DNA of 64,000 nucleotides from Chaetoderma sp. LZ-2023a (GCA_034401795.1 CM067370.1:101932028-101996027); one strand, 5' to 3'. Shown: positions 25,168 through 36,944, counted from the stretch's first letter. Made by a program: numbers and translations. The notes: generated by a model from the letters alone, not told the origin.

Positions 25168-25260
25168 AAGAACCGCCATTTGATGCCACTCCCACCCCCA
25201 CCCACCCCTAACTCAGGTATCTTATTAGACATGGTTGTAAGTTTGATGGTATTTCTTTAC

Positions 25261-25339
25261 CTTCTCGTGTCTGTAATCTCTCGGCCAATGCTCGATGTAA
25301 CTCGTCTATATACTTGACTGCCTCTTCTATTACAGTTAT
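25261..25339 (-). CDS. Helix-loop-helix protein, middle exon (helix 2)
   Basis: This 79-nt exon is bounded by an acceptor ending CTGTTTTTCAG and a donor AAG|GTAAAG. It reads 26 codons plus one base and encodes VIEEAVKYIDELHRAL, which has the hydrophobic pattern and closing YIxxL of helix 2 in helix-loop-helix proteins. It joins in phase 0 to the exon at 28,016-28,198, which ends at the loop (KKAVSK), and in phase 1 to the exon at 21,327-21,514. The known family binds DNA and/or partners as dimers through these two helices. Confidence 0.82.
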
Positions 25340-28015
25340 CTGAAAAACAGAATTTCATCGTTTGATAAACAACAGGTGCTACCACATGTTAGAAAATCAA
25401 AAAACACATGTGAGTTTAAATATTCGCTTTGCGTGATGTTATACCACCGTATCAAAAAACTTAATTTGATGCGACGTATGTGTGTTTTATTTATAAACCT
25501 TTGAACTGAACTGCTCGCCTTGTCTCAAAGGCGGGTGTAAGTCTTACCTAAAATTTGAACAGATTTTGACAGAAAACCTGTTGATAGACAGAAACCTGCT
25601 GGTATAACGCAGTCAGAATTTCATGCTGGAAATCGTTTTTCAACTTATCATGGCTAAAAATTGTGCAAGCAATATGCTTGAAAGTTACTGCTGTCTAGAA
25701 ATCCCCTATGCCTATTGATTGCAACATATACAGTGACGTTTTACATATGATATGGATAATTAGCCATCACTGGTTTTCAGTAGTGAATGGTTATTATATC
25801 ATACAATCCTCACGTTATGTATATACGTCTTTTGACAAATATTTCATTTTATGCATCATAAGACACATACACGAACTAAATAGAGTCTTTGTATCCTAGC
25901 AACATATGTAAAATCAAGGGCTTAATTCGTCTTGGCATGTAAGGTGAGAACTGACGAAATATGGCTGTGCTTCAGCTCACAACACTAGGCAAACTGTTTA
26001 AAGAATGATACTATCTGAGTATTTTTGAGGATACGTGGTTTATTCCCACAAAAAATTCTATATCTCTAAATATACAGTTTTGTAGATAACATGCCGTCTA
26101 CGTACCCAGACACCCACCACCGTATTACAGATTTACAGTACCTTCTTACCCACCACCCCGGTGCGGTACTAAGTACAGGCATGTCACCTATTAGGTTTAA
26201 AGATTTTGTGAGCGGGGCGTGCTCCTAGCTCCCCATCCAATACCATCAACTACAAACTCTTACTCTTTATCCAAACCCTCTCAACATATATGTACGTGTA
26301 TGAGCCAAATGTCGCAGATGCCAATCTGTACGTCATGTCATTCCGGTTAATACCATAGAACTGACAATCATCAGTGTTAACTGCTGTGCATTAAACCTGT
26401 CATAGGCGATGGATCACAAAACAGTTAGTCATTAACTTATTATAGACAGATGCTCCCATAGCGCATATGGCTTGTTTTGGGGCCAAAAGATGATAGCCGC
26501 TTAAGACCACCTGTCTCAAAGAGCCACCATATTTTGGCCCTAAAAGTGAGGAGGACGCCAGAGCAGGTTTCACTGTATCTAGTAACATTTAGAGCTTTGA
26601 GATACCGGGGTTAAACAAACGTGTCCACCACTCGATGCTGGGTGGCCTAAGTATCGCGTAACCATGTAACTATGTACCATATGGTACATAACATTGGCAC
26701 AATACGGCAAACAGGCCTAATACAATAACTGTTTACCTATTCCAGCAAGCATCATAGGCGTGTGTATATATAAACCTGACGCTGTCAACGTAAATATACA
26801 TTAGGTATAGACGGTTAGTTCACTATACCACATATTTAGGGTAGAAATGATGGATGTCAAACGTGTTTAAACTTTCATGATACATGGCAGCTGGGGTGTC
26901 AATGATGATAGTGTGACAGAAACAAACCCCCTCCCACGATCCCATCTCACCCCTACTCCCACTCTCTCATGACTCTGTTACAGTATACAGAGCAATCTTT
27001 AATATAAGAGAAAGGCTAAGTGAATATTTTAATACTAATGTTATTGGAAGATGTTATTTTTGCCAGTGTAAAAACAACTTCAGTCAAACACCTTTCAAAG
27101 TGTTCTAACTAGAGTCCATGTGTGTCGTGAAACATATGGCCTATCTACTAGCATGAAGCAAATTATTAATCATGTCAATGCATCTGTGACGTCGGTAAGG
27201 CCGAGCGATTTGATGATGACGTCACGTAGTTAGTTAACCATGGTCGACACTCGAGGAAAATACGTTTTGATCTAGATCTCTAATTTTATTCTACGAATTT
27301 AATCAATATTTCAACTTATAAAACTATAAATACTATAACGATGCTAGAAATAATATAATTACGATTAACAAAGATGAATACACGGTTGATTATGATGAAT
27401 ACGTTCTATAACTTCTTACACTATTCAAACTCACTTTTCACAACAATTCGCCAGTTACAGTATCTAACTCAACTCTCAAAACGACTAACCAATTCTACCA
27501 ACAACAATAACAACAACTATCCTCTCGCAAGAGCACATCACAACTGTCCACAGTATTACAAATCAGCCATCCTTTCATGCTCAAACCTCTCTGTTAGATC
27601 ATACACCAGACAACCATTAAAGTGTCAAATTGCAAATAAAGTGGTCACACTGACTGACCACTTCATCTACAGATAAACTGAACGTGAGAGTCATTCCAGA
27701 CATTAATACCAACATGTGGCCGTGGGAACATAGCCTATTGGCGTATGGGCCTGTGCGTGCGTGCGTGCATGCGTGCTACAAATTTGTAAACTGTTACACA
27801 TCAACCCAATATCCAACCTTGAGCAATGGTAAATGGGGAAGGATCGGTGGTCTACAGTGCAGGACCAAAATCCAGTTGATCATTGGCAGGCATAGTTGAA
27901 TATTGAGGCCATACCATGTCCATATTATCACAATTGTATATTAGTCCTGCACCACTGGCCAACGAATCAGATAGGAAATTAGCACGTTACACAAACAATT
28001 GATTAAGATGGTTAC
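25340..28015 (-). other. Intron of the helix-loop-helix gene
   Basis: A 2.7-kb intron from donor GTAACC (minus strand, 28,010-28,015) to the acceptor before 25,339. It contains a decayed HP-A copy (about 27,020-27,250, with TGACGTCA at 27,217-27,224). I see no supported gene inside. Confidence 0.7.
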
Positions 28016-28198
28016 CTTGGAGACTGCTTTCTTTTGCGCCACTGACGGTACAATAGCTCGGAGTTTGGCATATTCTCGCTGTCTGACACGCTTCAAGTGC
28101 AGGCGGAGGTGTTGACGGGCCACCTTTTGCGTGGCACTGGGCGGTGATGTGCTAACCGCTGAGAATCGCGTGGACCTGGGCGTGGACACTGACAACAT
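28016..28198 (-). CDS. Helix-loop-helix protein, exon with basic region and helix 1
   Basis: This 183-nt exon (61 codons) begins right after a strong acceptor (CTACTTTCCTTGCAG) and ends at AAG|GTAACC. Its first codon is ATG, so translation may start here with a non-coding exon upstream, or the Met may be internal. The protein has a Ser/Thr/Pro-rich start, then a basic stretch (RLHLKRVRQ), then helix 1 (REYAKLRAIVPSV) and the loop (AQKKAVSK). The Glu that typical bHLH proteins use to contact an E-box is not obvious in the basic stretch, which suggests an atypical or Id-like member. With the two downstream exons the product would be 149 residues. No orthologue is named. An upstream exon could lie at higher coordinates, but I could not identify it. 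Confidence 0.78.
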
Positions 28199-28315
28199 CT
28201 GCAAGGAAAGTAGCAATTGTAGAACTTGTGCACAATTGTTAATAATTGGTCATGTTTAACCCTTTGACCCTTGAAAGTTGGAATTCCAGTGTCCTAATTT
28301 TACGACAGGAAAGTG

Positions 28316-28393
28316 GTTGCATATTTTGAAACTAATTTTACTTGGAGCTGTTGCTACCGCTCCAAGTCAAATTAGTTTCAAAATATTCAACAG
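28316..28393 (+). repeat. HP-A hairpin, shortened
   Basis: The stem TTTTACTTGGAGC pairs with GCTCCAAGTCAAA across TGTTGCTACC. The usual GGCAGCAACA right tip has been deleted. Confidence 0.7.
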
Positions 28394-28619
28394 CACATCC
28401 CATGCATCATAAAATGGGTAACCATAGAAACTACATTTTTATCCTCATAAATTATCTAATCCCGGAACTTGGCTTAACCCGTTTAACTCTACAGACCGGA
28501 TTATAAATTCCATATACTTATAGAATAAGAAGTAATGTTGGCTAACTTGGAATGAATTATACTGCAAGCAATTGCTGGCCAAGTTAAATTAATTTCAAAA
28601 TATCAAACTGTAGACCCTA

Positions 28620-29287
28620 TATATTGTATGGTTGTTTTGCTTATAAGCCTAAGCGTAGACCATTCGTGATAACTTTTACAGACTTACTTCGAATGTCATA
28701 GCGTTTACAAAAGGATTGGCAAACTGGCAGCCAGACTCACAGACACACTGACAGAGAGGGTAACAGACGGACTGACAGACGGACGGACTGGCAGATCGAC
28801 TGGCATACCTACTTATAATTAATTTTTTCCAATAGCAACTAAAATATTGAATGAATGAATGAATGAATATTTACCTTTTTGTAATTCTGTGTAAAACAAG
28901 TCATACTGAAGAATAAACGTAAATAAATATTCCTTTCCTTACAGGGTAAACAGTCTGTTATGATATTATATCCAGTAGCGTTAACACTCAGTCAATATCA
29001 AAATGCACTGTTGTTATTATCTGAGTACAAGTTCTATCACGTTTGGTCGGTTTATCGAATATGACGAAAAAATCGTCCTAGTATCGCTTATATGGTCGAC
29101 AGGATATCTTCATGACGGCTTGTTGGTCGCTGATTGGTTGGATGTCTGGGGGCGGATCAGAGCAGCACCTGTCGGCGTTCCCAAGCCGCGTTCCCACGTT
29201 TTGGCATGAAGGCCATCATCTGCTGCGGGGATCGTCTTTAAGCCCTTTAGTCCTATATGCAACAGACGACATGTTGCCCGTCAACAC
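28620..29287. other. Stretch without recognised gene
   Basis: It contains a run of ACAGACGG/ACTGACAG-like short direct repeats (28,725-28,800) and a (GAAT)n tract (28,847-28,868). No supported exon. Confidence 0.35.
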
Positions 29288-29381
29288 CTGCTGATTTTTT
29301 TCGAAACAGTTTGACTGAAAGTTGTTGCTGAGTATACCAGCAACAACATTCAGTCAAATAGTTTTGAAAATATTCAGCAAG
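29288..29381 (+). repeat. HP-A variant hairpin
   Basis: The stem TTTGACTGAAAGTTGTTGCT pairs with AGCAACAACATTCAGTCAAA with one mismatch, across a GAGTATACC loop. Confidence 0.75.
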
Positions 29382-29787
29382 TGTGATGTCTAGCTCAAAT
29401 TACACAGGCGTGATGTGAAATTCAGATCGAAAGGGGCAAAAAGGGGAGTTAGGTTCGTGAATAGAGCCGTTTACCACCTGGGCAAAATATTGCGATAGTT
29501 TTCGCCCACCCACATGATAGCTTAGATGGAGGAATGGCGCTAACCGAGTGGTGATTTGGGTGCGGGGGCGTGCCAGAGGTAAAGCATTTGAAAAAGTGGA
29601 AAGTCGGATAAGAGGAGGAGTAAGTCTCATAAGTAATGTAACTAGGATTGACATATCCTTTGTAACAGTCCAGTTATGTAAATTGGAGGTATTTAGAGAA
29701 AATGTTTTAGACACTTTAATAGTAAAGTAGGTGTGTCGTCATTATTAACCAGCACTAGACCAACTGACATCGTAATTATTATCAATA

Positions 29788-29796
29788 CCACCGCCA

Positions 29797-29828
<32 letters not shown>

Positions 29829-30102
29829 GCCACCGCCGCCGCCACCACCACCACCACCATCACCCACCACCAACACCCCCACCCACCACCACAACCACCA
29901 CCTCTACCTCCACCTCCACCCACCACCCACCCACCCACCCCCAATCACCACCCACCACATCCTCCACCATTACCAAGACCGTCATACCCATCACTAGTAC
30001 CACTACCAGCAGCAGCAGCAGCAGCACCACCACCACCACCACCACCACCACCACCACCATAATCACTATGAATTACCAACACCACCGCCACCACCGTCAC
30101 CA

Positions 30103-30137
<35 letters not shown>

Positions 30138-30205
30138 GCCACCGCCACCACCACCACCGCCACCGCCACCACCACCGCCACCGCCACCACCGCCACCGCC
30201 GCAGC
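29788..30205. repeat. (CCACCG)n / (CCA)n C-rich array
   Basis: The array is about 420 bp of CCACCG and CCACCA units with CACCCACC and CAGCAG interruptions, and has strong strand asymmetry (C-rich on plus, GGTGGC on minus). Open frames across it give poly-Pro/His/Val only. Confidence 0.95.
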
Positions 30206-30518
30206 AGCAGCAGCTACTATTGCTACCTGAGTGGAGTTGTCTTATTTACTTATCTGTTAGTATTGCTGTATCGGTATGTTGGATTTTTGGAATAATATAA
30301 ATTATCTGTTTCTCAAGCTATATCTAGCCATACGTCTTATCTGTCTTAATGCTACAGCCGCCATGTCCAGTCACGACCTTCAACTACTAACACCATCGCC
30401 GCCACCAGCAACAGCTGTAGCAACAGGGACCGTCAGCGACATCGTCACTAACCCTCCTGTTTAAGTCTGGCAGCTGCAAGCCACCAGATAATAATTTCAA
30501 TATGCAATAACTCTGGAC

Positions 30519-30610
30519 CTGTTGAATACTTTGAAGACAACTTGACTGAAAGTTGTTGGTGGCTTAGCCGCTAACAACTTTCAGCCAAATTGTTTTCAAA
30601 ATATTCACCA
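30519..30610 (+). repeat. HP-A variant hairpin (AAAGTTGTTGG type)
   Basis: The stem TTGACTGAAAGTTGTTGGTG pairs with the right arm GCTAACAACTTTCAGCCAAA with a few mismatches. Confidence 0.75.
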
Positions 30611-31039
30611 TATTCAGAGCTAAACCCTGTGTAGTCTGCAGAAATTCAGCAGGTATACACAGTTAATAATTAAGTGTCACCTGGCTTCCGCTGATAACAA
30701 TACCTATGTAACACTATCTCACGCGCTACGACAGGTATCTGTCATCCCGCTAGCATCCTCATCATCGCAACATCTGCCTCCTCTTTACTCTGGTGTGGTG
30801 GTGGGAAGGGTAACTTGGCGCCACAATAATAACCATTCAGTTATTTTCGAGAGAAAAATAAGCATAGCGATATATCGGCTATAATCCACACCGTGTCTCC
30901 GGTCAGGCGTGTCATTCAATGACAGGCGCGCACTACCTGGATACCGTTTGTCTACATTGTTATTTACAAGATAATGTTTAAATCATCCTGGATGAGTTAA
31001 AATTTTGATATTAAAAAAATGAAATATTATAAATAGACT

Positions 31040-31124
31040 TATTTTGAAGACAGTTTGGCTGAAAGTCGTTGCTGACATAGGCAGCAACGACTTTCAAATA
31101 AGCTGTTCTCAAAGTATTTAGCAG
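31040..31124 (+). repeat. HP-A variant hairpin (AAAGTCGTTGC type)
   Basis: GAAAGTCGTTGCTG pairs with CAGCAACGACTTTC. The C/G change in the stem is present in both arms relative to the GTTGTTGG copies. Confidence 0.75.
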
Positions 31125-31659
31125 AACTTTTATGTACAATGACGACCTGTGAAATTTAGAATGTAATGGATTACGAGAAAGATATCGGTTAGATTTGTAT
31201 TCTATTCTAATTTTATCTACACGAGACGATGAAAACCGTGGGAAAGTATACCGTATATACACAGGATTAGAGGGCGAGTAAATAAGAAAATTTCAAAATT
31301 TATGATTTCAGAGATAAAACGACAATTTAGAAAATTTAAATTATAAATATTTTCATTACGTTTGTGTAGCAGCTGTTCATGAATACACGAGCGTGTATGG
31401 CGCGAAAGGTGAGTGCGTGTCAGCGAAAGGTGCGCGTGACATACCAGATGTCGCGTGCGCGTTCACTTATCGGATGGTGTTGGGTGTGTATGCCATAGGA
31501 CAGAAATAATATTACAGCAAATAGTTTTCAAAATATTTGGATATATAGCTATTTTAACCCATGTTTATGAGATTTAAGAGTGAACTGGATAAAACTTTAA
31601 TTAGCTCGAAATATGAGTGGGTAACGCATGGCGTTATTGATGTATTGGTAACGGTCCCA

Positions 31660-31937
31660 TATAATGTAGTCAACTAAACAGTGATTTGCATCATTTCCAC
31701 TTATTGGAAGATCCAAATTGTACGCTGTGTCTGGTTCCAGAAACTGCTTATCACTACTTTTTTGACTGTCCAAAATGGACAGCCGAACGTCGTAATTTGT
31801 TGAGTTTTGTGAATGAAGTAATGCCGGTTGCTTCGCTCGACCTCATTTTGAACGGTAGCAAAGAACTATCTGATGTGAGAAACACAACGCTGTTCATAAG
31901 AATATGCAACTTTATAAAACAAACAAATAGATTCTAA
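31660..31937 (+). pseudogene. Non-LTR retrotransposon C-terminal fragment
   Basis: An 83-residue frame (from 31,686) shows CTLCLVPETAYHYFFDC, the Cys/His cluster found after the RT in several non-LTR lineages. The stop at 31,935-31,937 is followed within 6 bp by the (ATT)n tract, which could be the element's 3' tail. Everything upstream of the last domain is missing. Confidence 0.6.
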
Positions 31938-31941
31938 TGAA

Positions 31942-31942
<1 letters not shown>

Positions 31943-32030
<88 letters not shown>
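31943..32030. repeat. (ATT)n microsatellite
   Basis: About 29 uninterrupted ATT units directly after the retrotransposon fragment. I infer that it grew from the 3' tail of that insertion. Confidence 0.95.
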
Positions 32031-32130
32031 GCTCTCCTGGTCTGAAGGACATGTGAGCCTAAGTAAGGGCGATCGTCCGTTGTCCATCTTTCGTTCGTCC
32101 GTCGCCTGTCGTGCATCAAATTTAGCTTCA

Positions 32131-32366
32131 ACCATTTAGTGACGAAATTTGTTCCTGAAAATTTGCATATTTGCTTTTTGAATGCCGATTTGCGGGACGA
32201 GGGACGACTGGTTTTGGGAGTTTGCGACTGGAAGGACTGGCCCGGTTATCGGGTCAGTCATTTCAGTTGTAGATTTTCAGGATTAGTCTTCTCCTGGTCT
32301 ACAACTGGGCACCCCTCTAGACCACTAAGAAGGCCGGACTTGGCCGGTGTCGACACTAAAGGGTCA
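32131..32366 (+). repeat. HP-B hairpin repeat, diverged
   Basis: The inner palindrome is CTGGCCCGGTTATCGGGTCAG (family CTGGCTCG...CGAGCCAG). The left arm is L-like and the right arm R-like (GAAGGCCGGACTTGGCCGGT). More GC-rich than other copies. Confidence 0.7.
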
Positions 32367-32618
32367 AAATTCTACTCCTCCTAAACGCCTTGGCGGATTT
32401 CAACCAATTTTTTGTGGAAAGGCCCTATGGTGGATAGCCCATAAATAAATACCAATCGGAGTCTTGATACTCCTCTTAAACGACCTGAAAGCTTTCAACC
32501 CAAATTTCCATATTTTCCGGTGCAAATGATCCAGGTGAGCAACACTGCCCCTTGGGCGTTTTGTTATGGTGGTCATCATGAAAATATTACTGTTGGGCAA
32601 AATTATTGGCCTCACTAT

Positions 32619-32619
32619 C

Positions 32620-32710
<91 letters not shown>
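32619..32710. repeat. (CT)n microsatellite
   Basis: About 45 CT units with two interruptions. Confidence 0.95.
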
Positions 32711-32713
<3 letters not shown>

Positions 32714-33087
32714 CATATAAATACTCAATATGATGTACATGTATTATAATATTTAATCTGTTTATACGTTTACTTTGTTATTTTGTGTATATATGTTTGC
32801 CGCCTATACATTTTTTCTGTAGGGAGAGGGCTTTTCTAAGTTTCGAACAACTTGTGCCCAATCCCATTGTAATATATGCAATAAAATATGTTTTAAGAAA
32901 AAACCGGTCCCGCATCGGGATAATGATGAGTGCGGACAGAAACAGAGAATGGGTACGTGAGGTGGCTACAGTTGTAGTCTGAGCGTAATAAACGTGAAAC
33001 TGAAACTGAGATTACTATGGGTAATGGGCTGAAGACTATTTTGTGCTGACCAGATAAGCTGTAATCGAGGTGTATAATCGTGTGATT

Positions 33088-33182
33088 GACATCCTGTGTG
33101 ATAGTTGGGTATGTGGATTGATAAGCGTGTACGACGCTCTTACCCACATATAAATATGTATTGCCCAACTATCACATATGAT
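33088..33182. repeat. Inverted repeat
   Basis: TGTGATAGTTGGGTA (about 33,100) is matched by the reverse complement of GCCCAACTATCACA (about 33,162-33,175). The loop is about 50 bp. Not part of HP-A or HP-B. Confidence 0.5.
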
Positions 33183-33404
33183 CAGTTGGTGTAGTGCTGT
33201 TTGGGCGAACAAAGCTTTAACTACGATGCTTTACACCCAGAGATACAGGGGTCTAGTGCACCATAAAGGTTGGTTGGTCGTAAAACCTGCTATCTACGAC
33301 CACCTAATAGACACACCATTCTATCTTAATCAAGCAGTTAAAATCTGAAATTCCAAATATGAATGTTAATATAAGAAATCATGGCATTGAATAGTAAAAA
33401 GTAA

Positions 33405-33535
33405 TTTGACCGTAAACTGCTGCTGCTGCCAACAAGAGACCTCAGTCAATTTCAAACAATATTTTAAAACAAACTTTCCTGGAAGCTGTTGGAACAGATT
33501 CCAGTCAAATTAGTTCCAAAATATTCAACAGCTAT
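33405..33535 (+). repeat. Two degenerate HP-A-like hairpins
   Basis: An AATTTGACCGTAAACTGCTG / CAGTCAATTTCAAAC pair is followed by CTGGAAGCTGTTGG / CCAGTCAAATTAGTTCC, ending AATATTCAACAG. Confidence 0.6.
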
Positions 33536-33809
33536 AGTGTATGAATATCTTAAGATTTAGCGTATGGGACTTGTTGTCGCATAGAACAGGTTTTACGACC
33601 GACCAAGAAACGCCTTTGTGGTGTACTAGGCCCCATGATATGCGATCTGAGAGCATTTAGATTTAATTCTTTTCCACAGTCGGATGCCGGAATGGCCCTA
33701 GTCCATGCGCTTCAATATTGTCCACTACACCACTGCAATGGACCAACCTTCCGGCTTCGCATAACTATACCATTAATTCCTCTACGGCCGATGCTTGGGT
33801 ATTTGAATA

Positions 33810-34235
33810 TGGAAGAAACATCTGTCAGTTTATCATATATCAAAATGCGCACTATGGTTTGGTTATTGAACTATATTAGAGGTTGTTTATTGGATTATTC
33901 TAATAATCCTGTGATGAACGGCTAGATGAGAGAGACAGTACTCCTTAACTGCATCACGTTAATTAGCAGATCAAAGAATAAGCTATTTCCAGGTGAGCGT
34001 TAATTTTTTTGGATTAACCACCTCTGTCCCCGGAATGACATTATAATGAGAGATAACAATAAGAAATGCCGACCAAAGTGAAAATTAAATTAACAGGTTG
34101 TTTCTAGCGAGGAGGGGTTACCCGGAAATGAACAAAGTATTAGAGACAGCGCCGCCATATTGTCACAGATGTTAACAGCTTTCCCGCCCTAATATGTAAC
34201 ACGTGACAAGGTATTGAGCATTTATTAGAGAAAGG
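33810..34235 (+). repeat. Dispersed repeat C, copy 1 (unexpanded)
   Basis: It shares long blocks with 40,866-41,610: CTATATTAGAGGTTGTTTAT, CCTGTGATGAACGGCTAGAT, TATTTCCAGGTGAGCG, GAAATGCCGACCAAAGTGAA and GCCGCCATATTG. At the place where the other copy holds hundreds of bases of GCAG repeat, this one has only GATGAGAGAGACAGTAC (33,925-33,941). Confidence 0.85.
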
Positions 34236-34309
34236 TATGCTGTTGATTTTATGATATATTATTGGGTATTATCAAGTTTGCGAGATATTTCTGTTTATAT
34301 TGCCGATTC

Positions 34310-34476
34310 AGTGGTGTAAGAACGTACTTGGGTGTGTGTGGGGTGTGGGGGGGGGGGGGGGTGGTGGCTGAAGTATGGGTGGGGCTAATACCTAGGGGCG
34401 CTATGAGGATACACTTTGAGAGAGGCAAGGCCCCCCACCCTTGCCCCCCCCCCCCCTATGTTCCTACGCCTATGCA
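34310..34476 (+). repeat. MITE-like repeat with G-run and C-run
   Basis: The left end GGTGTAAGAACGTA is matched by the inverted right end TATGTTCCTACGCC. A run of 15 G (34,347-34,361) and a run of 13 C (34,444-34,456) lie symmetrically inside. Related to 4,984-5,125. Confidence 0.65.
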
Positions 34477-34959
34477 ATGGTCAGTTATCACAGGTATATA
34501 TATATATATGCCTACATAAGGTAGTTAATGCCTGCTAATAAGCCTATAACCGTGCACGTATACTCATCATCATCATCATCACATAGTGGGTGGCCGAATG
34601 CTGTAGGCCCACATCGCCTGTGGATACTGCAATACTCCGACAGTCCGACGAATGTTGTCAACCTCCATCGGACGCAAAAAAAACATGTTGACCCTCCGTA
34701 GGACGCGATTTCGGACGTAAAACTATACCTATCACCCCCACCTCAGTGACCACGAGCTACCCATAATTCATTTCAAACTGAAAGCATATAATAAGTGCAC
34801 AGATACGGTGTATAAAGAATCGTCAATGACGTAAGGGAGATAACTAGACTAATACATGACATAGCGTGTGATATGTAAGCAAGAGTAGTCCACCTTGGTA
34901 TGCATTTTAGATTATCGTACAAATCAACACGGCTTACCCCGGGCTAACCGCTACCCATA

Positions 34960-35771
34960 TATGTTTGTTTGACAAATTGGTTTTACCAGTACTATCATAT
35001 GGGTGCGAAGTATGGGGTTTTCACCCAGTGTATGATGTGGAAAAATGCCATCTTCGCTTTTGCAAGCAACAGCAGTGTGCTATGAGTTCCATTGCTTACG
35101 GAGAGTTGGGACGGTACCCACTCATTTGACAGAGATACGAATCTTGAAATACTGGTTTAAGTTATTAGACTTTAGCGAAAATAGAATAGGGTTACAAATA
35201 ATTACTGTAATAATTGGGTCAAACGTCTTCGCGATATGCTATGTTCACGAGGATTTAGTTACTTATGGAAACGCAATGCCAAAATATGGATAGGGAATAT
35301 TTCATAGGGTGATATAGAAAAAAGGCCCAGGATATTTTCCTTCAGGAATGGAGAGGCCAGTTAGAAACTAGCAATAAGTCCCGTTTATATAAGCATATTT
35401 CAGAGGAATTTTCTTATAAATGTTATTTAAATAAAGTTAGAATTATCAAACATCGACATGCTCTATGTAGAATTCGTACCGGATCTCATAGACTTAATGT
35501 AGAAGCCGGTAGATGGCACAAGCCTATGCCGATACTATTCAATGAGAGAACATGCCATTTCTGTGATGACATCGAAGATGAGTACCATTTCATAATTGTA
35601 TGCCCCGTGTATTCTGAATTACGCAAAATGTTTATCAAAAAGTATTACTGGAAACACCCAAGTGTTTATAAGCTAAGGCAACTTCTAAATTCAACAAACG
35701 GTATAGTTTTAAGAAAACTTGCTTCTTTTATACATGCGGCTTTCCCAAAGCGCAATGAACTCACAGAATAA
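34960..35771 (+). pseudogene. Non-LTR retrotransposon 3' fragment
   Basis: A decayed thumb/connection segment (34,970-35,290: LPVLSYGCEVWG-like, then a conserved RILKYWFKLL motif) leads into a C-terminal region that reads openly from 35,526 to 35,771. That region has CHFCDDIEDEYHFIIVCP, the Cys/His cluster of the family. The order and spacing match the 3' third of non-LTR elements. Stops near 35,038 and 35,290 and a frameshift break it, and the RT core is missing. It is distinct in sequence from the other fragments in this window. Confidence 0.7.
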
Positions 35772-35844
35772 GCATTTTCTCCAGAGTCAAGGAGAGACTA
35801 TGTTGGGGTTTTTATTTGGATTTGGCAAACCTAAGAGAGGGGTC

Positions 35845-36388
35845 TATTTAAGCTATGCTCATCCATTTTAACTAAGCGTTTTCCATTTTGTAGGCGTGTT
35901 GAAATCGATCCAACGATGTGAAACGGGAATTTCTAGAATCAATATACTCCACGTTTACGTCAATCTGATTATGACGCCACCGAGCATGTAACGTAATTGA
36001 TTATGATGTCAGATATTTTGAGTAACAGATGGGATCCCTCTATAGCAATACTTGTATGAATGCACTTGACGTTTAAATTTTTCTGTAAGGTGGTAAACAT
36101 TATGTGAATACGACGTGTTGGAATCGATCTTAACTTGAATTCCTAGAATCTAATTTCACGGTAATTATACAAATGAGCTGTTTGAGCATTTTGGAGTGAG
36201 TTGACTGAGCGCCGTTGCTGCTTAGGCAGTAACAGCGCCCGGTCAATCTCAAAATACTTAACATGATGTTTAGTCAATTGTAGATTCGCCAAAGACATGC
36301 AATTCGTATATTAACGACAGAGCATTACGTCATTTTGATTTTTTATGACGTCAAATACTTGGGTGACAGATCGGATCTCTCCATTAAC
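35845..36388 (+). repeat. Two adjacent degenerate HP-A copies
   Basis: The first (35,845-36,050) has only flank blocks. The second (36,110-36,388) has a hairpin at 36,178-36,255 (TTGACTGAGCGCCGTTGCTG / CAGTAACAGCGCCCGGTCAA) and TGACGTCA at 36,346-36,353. Confidence 0.65.
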
Positions 36389-36944
36389 CGCACAGTCGTA
36401 CACAGTATATAGTTTCATTTTGTCATTGAAATACAAGGAAAGTACTGATTCTGTTAGGAGACATTTTCTACTTGTGCTTATATAATTTTAACACTTATTT
36501 AATTTAATTTAAGTTAATCTAAGGTATCCGCCAAGCATGCATTTTGTAAAATGTACACTCAATGGCCTAAGGCTTATTGTGAATGCCATGCATAACTTCC
36601 CCAACTTCTACCCCGGTACCCATTTATACTCCTGTGTGGAGAAACGCAGCGAGGAGTGAAGGAGATTGCTTAGTTTTCCACCGATAGCGAGACATCACAA
36701 ACCAATGAGCCACAGTCTCCTCGCTTATGGCGGTAAGAGTTGTGTTAGCCTAGCCACGTCCGTGAGTCTATCCAAATATCTGCCCATGCTCAGAGCAGAC
36801 TCGGACTACAAAACACAGGCCAGCAAACTCAATAAAGTACAATGCCATACTTAGGCATACGAATAATATAATTATCACCTGTATCTCAAACATTGCATAT
36901 TCTCCTGTGATGTGCGGGTATATAAGAGAGACATGGGCGCGCGG

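Larger units (their letters stand above)
21515..25260 (-). other. Intron of the helix-loop-helix gene
   Basis: This 3.7-kb intron is bounded by GTAAAG (donor, minus strand, 25,255-25,260) and TTACAG (acceptor). It is filled with HP-A hairpins (21,629; 24,066; 24,535), HP-B copies (23,323; 24,952), a decayed HP-A-like hairpin at 22,925-22,990 and an 18-bp tandem duplication near 23,890-23,925 (GCGTAGGAAAACAGAT twice). A minus-strand 66-residue open frame at 22,210-22,410 lacks a good acceptor and I do not call it. Confidence 0.7.
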
